Of a DNA stretch of 64,000 nt, positions 63,554-64,000 are shown piece by piece. The notes beneath the pieces are model-generated. The model searched no databases, was not told where the DNA came from, and saw only the letters and a list, made by a program, of their open reading frames with translations. The stretch is from Fermentibacter sp964564435 (GTDB lineage: Bacteria > Fermentibacterota > Fermentibacteria > Fermentibacterales > Fermentibacteraceae). Position 1 is the stretch's first letter; every line of letters starts with the position of its first letter. The stretch is taken from positions 1 to 64,000 of the forward strand of contig CAZMAT010000001.1 of assembly GCA_964564435.1 (NCBI GenBank). Direction: 5' to 3'. The position numbers and the translations under genes were made by a program.

Positions 63554-64000
63554 CGTGCCGCCTCCGCTCCAGGAGCGCCGGCCGCCAGGATTTCCGACAG
63601 CAGGCTCCTCTCCCCGAGCTTGAGCAGGGTCAGGTCGCCATGGCCCTCGACTATCCTCTGGGTCTCGAGGATCTCGAACATGGCGGCGGAAACCTCCGCG
63701 TCGGCACTTATCCCGGCCATCGCCCTGCCCACTATCTCGGGCCTTATCGCGGCGGCCTTCCCGAACTCGACCGCGGCCAGCCGTTCGGCCGTGCTCCTGA
63801 TGATGTTGACCTGGTTCGCGCCGTCCTGTCTGATGGCGGCCGTCACCTGGCGCAGCCGGTTCACCACCTTGCTCTCGATCTGGGAGATCATCTCGGGATC
63901 GCGGAAGTGCACCTTGCGGATGTAGATGGAGCCCAGCTTGTACCCCCACTCGTTCGACTTGGGCGTCACCTCGTCGCGCACGGTCCGGCTCATGGGATGC
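63550..64000 (-). CDS. SPFH/band 7 membrane-associated protein, C-terminal part
   Basis: The frame runs in from the right edge and ends at 63550, giving 149 residues of the C-terminal half of a stomatin/HflK-like protein: WGYKLGSIYIRKVHFRDPEMISQIESKVVNRLRQVTAAIRQDGANQVNIIRSTAERLAAVEFGKAAAIRP is the coiled segment after the SPFH domain. Such proteins form membrane rings or control proteases. The N-terminal half lies beyond the window. Confidence 0.85.
   Translation of the reverse strand, partial: HPMSRTVRDEVTPKSNEWGYKLGSIYIRKVHFRDPEMISQIESKVVNRLRQVTAAIRQDGANQVNIIRSTAERLAAVEFGKAAAIRPEIVGRAMAGISADAEVSAAMFEILETQRIVEGHGDLTLLKLGERSLLSEILAAGAPGAEAAR

Overview
The window looks like a high-G+C, Gram-negative chromosome fragment, probably from an uncultured lineage of the FCB group. 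The clues are a TonB-dependent receptor with a carboxypeptidase-like N-terminal plug, an FG-GAP protein ending in a FlgD/type-IX-like sorting domain, a DUF4954 beta-helix protein, lipoproteins and an aquaporin. Candidate phyla such as Fermentibacteria or Eisenbacteria fit this gene set, but that placement is inference from gene content and no rRNA gene is present. Core genes overlap tightly through ATGA, GTGA and TGATG junctions, and non-ATG starts are common.

Positions 1 to about 25.7 kb form an accessory region, almost all on the minus strand. Small genes of patchy distribution dominate: DUF3795, DUF3788, DUF6653, DUF3592, macro domain, GNAT, SDR, SurE and small membrane proteins. At least five genes here are visibly broken. 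At its centre is a chromosomal integron. An integron integrase (13983-15227, plus strand) has its own near-consensus promoter. To its left lie four minus-strand cassettes separated by recognisable attC sites, followed by a more decayed fifth and perhaps sixth. To the right of the integrase, three 208-209 bp copies of a terminal-inverted-repeat element (MITE-like) sit between genes. Near the left end, two plus-strand genes stand out: a secreted four-cluster ferredoxin whose first half is inserted in an Fn3-like domain, and a large radical SAM/SPASM protein with a 400-residue extension.

Positions 25.9-47.2 kb hold metabolic and surface genes: a TonB receptor and a beta-propeller lipoprotein; an operon of two-subunit class I fumarase plus malic enzyme (fumarate to malate to pyruvate); a metal permease/HMA fusion with an ArsR regulator and a probable operator; a DUF4954-PepD-glutamine amidotransferase operon with an OsmC protein beside it; radical SAM, PepT and an HTH-EIIA regulator; pyrBI; and a glycosyltransferase/B12-radical SAM/GT2 run that ends at a strong bidirectional terminator.

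Positions 47.3-64 kb are mostly one long minus-strand block: an FG-GAP exported protein, a yebC-ruvC-ruvA-ruvB-queH operon, three tandem zinc-ribbon membrane proteins with a GT4 glycosyltransferase, and a methionine-synthesis cluster. That cluster holds a homocysteine methyltransferase/MTHFR fusion, a free-standing activation-domain protein and a MetH lacking its activation domain. An aquaporin, small membrane proteins, a cupin, a nitroreductase and a truncated SPFH protein follow. No rRNA, convincing tRNA or CRISPR array was seen.
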